The notes beneath the pieces are model-generated. The model made no database searches. It saw nothing but the letters and a program-made list of their open reading frames with translations, and was not told the origin of the DNA. From NCBI GenBank assembly GCA_017429265.1, contig JAFRPG010000031.1:47358-111357 (forward strand): 64,000 nucleotides of DNA, read 5' to 3'. The position numbers and the translations under genes are program-made. Origin of the DNA: Clostridia bacterium. GTDB taxonomy: Bacteria; Bacillota; Clostridia; Christensenellales; Aristaeellaceae. Below are positions 61,422 to 64,000 of the stretch, piece after piece; within the stretch, counting starts at the first letter, position 1; each line of letters starts with the position of its first letter.

Positions 61422-63128
61422 GTGACCATGAACAGGAACCTTCAAAAGGTCAGGAGCATCTTCGCGAGTCCAGCGTTGAAGGCGATCTGGCGGTGGAGCA
61501 AGCCGGTGCGCGTGCCGGTATTGTTGGTCAGCCTGATCAGCGTGGTATCCTCGCTGGCGTCGCTGGGCGTGACGCTGGTGACGAAGAACCTGATCGACGG
61601 CGCTACCGGCGGGAATGTCTCCGCGCTCTGGCAATGGGGCATCGCGCTGGCGGGGCTGATCATCGGGGAGCGACTTCTGTCGGTGGCCTCGTCGGTCATT
61701 GGGCTGCGAAGCTCGGCGCGCTTCCAGATGGAAATGCAGCGCATGGTCACGGCGTCGATGATCGGCAAGGAGTACGCCGGCCTGAAGCCCTACCACAGCG
61801 GCGAGCTGGTGAACCGGGTGTTCTCGGACGTGGGCGTGGTCAAGAGCGGTATCTTGTCGCTGATGCCCTCGATCCTGCGGACAGTGGTTTCTTTTGTCGG
61901 TGCGGCGGTGATCCTGATCACGATGGACTGGCGGTTCATTCCGGTGCTGATCGTTGCTGGTAGCCTCGGTGTCATCATCTCGATGCTGTTCCGCAACCCG
62001 ATGAAGCGCCGCCACAAACGAATGCAGGAGGCCGAGGGCGCGCTCCACGCCTCCACTCAGGAGACGCTGGAGAACATCCGCATCATCAAGGCCAGTGTGT
62101 CTGAAGACCGGGCCATGCGTCAGATGGACGAGGACCGCAGCCACCTGATGAACGAGCAGATCCGCAACGGGCGGCTCTCCATCATGATGAACCAGGGCAT
62201 GGGGAGCGTGTTCAGCCTCTCCTGGCTGATCTGCCAGATCTGGGGCTGCGTGAAGATCTACCAGACCCACAACGTGGGCTTCACCTACGGCTCCCTGGCG
62301 GCGCTGATCCAGCTGGTGGGCCGTATCCAGGCGCCCATCGCCAACGCGGTGGCCCTGATCTCTCAGAGTTACGGCGTGGTTGCCTCGGCGGAGCGCTTGC
62401 AGGAGGTCATCGGCCTGCCGGACGAGGATCCGGGCACGGTGCTGAAAAACTTCGACGAGATTCGGCTGGAAAAGGTTAACTTCCAGTACGAGGACGGCGT
62501 CGGTGACGTGCTGACCGACGTGAACGCCACGATCCGCCGCGGTGATTTCGTCGCGCTGACGGGCATTTCAGGCGGAGGCAAGACCTCCCTGTTCCAGCTG
62601 CTGTTGGGCATCTACAGGCCCACTAGCGGCATGGTAACCTTTGTCGCTGGCGACCAGGTAGTTCCGGCCAGCAAGGGCACCCGCTCCCTTTTCGCCTACG
62701 TCCCCCAGGGCAACACCCTCATGTCCGGGACGTTGCGCAACAACATCACGATGTTCACTGACGGCGCCATGGACGAGCAGGTCGAGCGGGCTGTTCACGC
62801 GGCCTGCCTTGACGACTTGGTGTCGGAGGTCGGTTATGACGCTCGCCTAGGTGAGCGTGGCATTGGCCTCTCTGAGGGCCAGGCCCAACGTGTGGCAATC
62901 GCCCGAGCCCTGCTTTCCGGCGCGCCGATCCTCCTGCTGGACGAGGCTACCAGCGCCCTTGACGAGCGGACGGAAGCCCAGCTGCTGGAGAACATCGACG
63001 CTATGCGCGACAAAACCGTCATCATTGTGACCCACCGCCGGGCGGCGCTAGCGATCTGTGATTACCAACTGCATATTGAGAATGGGCGAATGACACGCAT
63101 TGCGACGGATCAAAAGGTGACCGTATGA
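61422..63128 (+). CDS. ABC transporter with fused membrane and ATPase domains
   Basis: 568 aa from GTG 61422 (GAGGA 6 nt upstream); ATG 61428 is the alternative. Six membrane helices (about 25-310) precede an ATPase with Walker A GISGGGKTS (about 384-392), signature LSEGQAQR (unusual S-E-G) and Walker B ILLLDEATSALDE. No C39 or adaptor domain. Likely exporter of the matured peptide, or of the double-glycine peptide after cleavage elsewhere. Base composition returns sharply to the GC-rich host type here, in contrast to the preceding genes, so it may be of a different origin. Confidence 0.9.
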   Translation: MTMNRNLQKVRSIFASPALKAIWRWSKPVRVPVLLVSLISVVSSLASLGVTLVTKNLIDGATGGNVSALWQWGIALAGLIIGERLLSVASSVIGLRSSARFQMEMQRMVTASMIGKEYAGLKPYHSGELVNRVFSDVGVVKSGILSLMPSILRTVVSFVGAAVILITMDWRFIPVLIVAGSLGVIISMLFRNPMKRRHKRMQEAEGALHASTQETLENIRIIKASVSEDRAMRQMDEDRSHLMNEQIRNGRLSIMMNQGMGSVFSLSWLICQIWGCVKIYQTHNVGFTYGSLAALIQLVGRIQAPIANAVALISQSYGVVASAERLQEVIGLPDEDPGTVLKNFDEIRLEKVNFQYEDGVGDVLTDVNATIRRGDFVALTGISGGGKTSLFQLLLGIYRPTSGMVTFVAGDQVVPASKGTRSLFAYVPQGNTLMSGTLRNNITMFTDGAMDEQVERAVHAACLDDLVSEVGYDARLGERGIGLSEGQAQRVAIARALLSGAPILLLDEATSALDERTEAQLLENIDAMRDKTVIIVTHRRAALAICDYQLHIENGRMTRIATDQKVTV

Positions 63129-63168
63129 GAAATGTGATTATCGGGAATTGAAATAGTTCAAAATCAGA

Positions 63169-64000
63169 TTATTGTTTCATGTGTTTTGCATACCATTCGG
63201 CAAATCGTGCGAGGCCCTCGCGGATGCCGATGCGGGGGGTGAAGCCGTAGTCGCGCTCCAAGGCTGCGCTGTCGGCGTAGGTCACGGGGACGTCGCCGGG
63301 CTGCATCGGGACCAGCTTCCGGTGAGCGTCGAAGTCGTAGTCAGCCGGGAGGACGCCGGCGCGGACCAGCTCCTCCTGCAGGGTCTGCACGTAGTCCAGC
63401 AGGTTTTCGGGGGTCCCGCCGCCGATGTTGTACACCGCGTAGGGCGGCACGGGCAGGCCGTCCTCCCCCGTGGCTTTCTCTGGAGCGCCCCGCATCACGC
63501 GCAGCACGCCCTCGACGATGTCGTCCACGAAGGTGAAGTCCCGTTTGCAGTTGCCGTAGTTGAAGATCGAGATCGTCTCGCCCCGCACCAGCTTCTCAGT
63601 GGCGGAGAAGTAGAACATGTCCGGCCGCCCGGCGGGTCCGTACACCGTGAAAAAGCGCAGGCCCGTGCACGGGATGTCGTAGAGCTTGGCGTAGGCGTGG
63701 GCCAGGAGCTCATTGCTCTTCTTGGTGGCGGCGTAGAGGGAGACCGGGTTGTCCACCTTGTCCTCCGTGGAGAACGGCACTTTCTTGTTGCCGCCGTAGA
63801 CGCTGGAGGAGGATGCATACACGAGGTGCTCCACCGGATGGTGGCGGCAAGCCTCGAGCATGTTGTAGAAGCCGATCAGGTTCGACTCGATGTAGACGTC
63901 GGGATGGTCGATGGAATAGCGCACGCCCGCCTGGGCCGCGAGGTTCACGACCACGGCCGGGCCGTACTCCGAAAAGACGCGCTCGATCAGGTCCCTGTCC
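63169..64000 (-). CDS. UDP-glucuronate 4-epimerase-like SDR (5' part outside window)
   Basis: The last 276 codons are visible; the start lies beyond the window edge (the frame is open to base 64000). VVNLAAQAGVRYS, YASSSSVYGGNKKVPFS, YAATKKSNELLAH (YxxxK) and LRFFTVYGPAGRPDM are characteristic of the extended SDR epimerases of UDP-glucuronate/UDP-galacturonate (CapD/WbpP type). Its product would supply uronic acid for a surface polysaccharide. It converges with the ABC transporter, leaving 40 nt between the stops with no obvious terminator. Confidence 0.87.
   Translation of the reverse strand, partial: DRDLIERVFSEYGPAVVVNLAAQAGVRYSIDHPDVYIESNLIGFYNMLEACRHHPVEHLVYASSSSVYGGNKKVPFSTEDKVDNPVSLYAATKKSNELLAHAYAKLYDIPCTGLRFFTVYGPAGRPDMFYFSATEKLVRGETISIFNYGNCKRDFTFVDDIVEGVLRVMRGAPEKATGEDGLPVPPYAVYNIGGGTPENLLDYVQTLQEELVRAGVLPADYDFDAHRKLVPMQPGDVPVTYADSAALERDYGFTPRIGIREGLARFAEWYAKHMKQ

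Overview
The window looks like a chromosomal segment of a GC-rich, low-culture-type gut Clostridia bacterium (Firmicutes). Support for this comes from the Gram-positive gene set (membrane-anchored Mur ligase, LytR-CpsA-Psr protein, VanZ-like protein, CpsD-type tyrosine kinase, specialised NusG), strong Shine-Dalgarno sites before most genes, and the absence of any outer-membrane export protein. The genus cannot be fixed from the sequence. No rRNA, tRNA, CRISPR array, transposase or phage gene was seen.

Region 1 (1-6.9 kb, + strand, GC-rich): the end of a probable methionyl-tRNA synthetase, tatD, a PfkB-family sugar kinase, a GNAT acetyltransferase, an alpha/beta hydrolase, a membrane-anchored Mur ligase, D-Ala-D-Ala ligase and a secreted esterase, ended by a terminator. 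Region 2 (6.9-7.5 kb) holds two copies of a palindromic intergenic repeat.

Region 3 (7.5-16.3 kb, - strand) is one tightly spaced operon behind a good promoter at 16231-16259. It encodes a polyprenyl-phosphate sugar transferase, a sugar nucleotidyltransferase and galE, followed by a Rossmann/tubulin-like coiled-coil protein, a 1045-aa actin-like (SrfB-like) protein and a small membrane protein. Region 4 (16.3-20.9 kb, - strand) is a MacB-type ABC system (ATPase, FtsX-like permease, HlyD-like adaptor) with a GNAT gene.

Region 5 (21.1-26.2 kb, + strand) is an NHLP-type peptide secretion trio: a short HlyD-like protein, a C39 peptidase-ABC transporter and a second ABC transporter, with its own promoter and terminator. 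Region 6 (26.3-35.6 kb) has a CpsD-type tyrosine kinase, a 1946-aa secreted protein made of about 55 repeats of 32 residues, an LCP-family protein and a LoaP/RfaH-type NusG paralogue.

Region 7 (35.6-53.6 kb) is strikingly AT-rich and therefore probably acquired. It carries twin hairpins, a small reverse-strand gene, an XRE regulator, and a capsular/exopolysaccharide locus: a FlaA1-N/DegT fusion, a PglC-like phosphoglycosyltransferase, an ATP-grasp enzyme, four glycosyltransferases, two acyltransferases, a Wzy-like polymerase, a Wzx-like flippase, a pyruvyl transferase and an iron-sulfur F420-dehydrogenase-like protein.

Region 8 (53.8-63.1 kb) appears to be a peptide-maturation (RiPP) cassette. 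It contains a VanZ-like protein, two nucleotidyltransferase-fold proteins, a membrane-anchored thioredoxin-like CPWC protein, a radical SAM/SPASM enzyme, two related Cys-rich precursor peptides, a double-glycine leader peptide, a PqqD protein, an HPr-kinase-like protein, an S24/S26 peptidase-like protein and an ABC transporter. A 39-nt promoter block upstream of its radical SAM gene closely matches the promoter of the CpsD operon at 26.3 kb, suggesting the two loci are co-regulated. The window ends inside a UDP-glucuronate 4-epimerase-like gene on the - strand.
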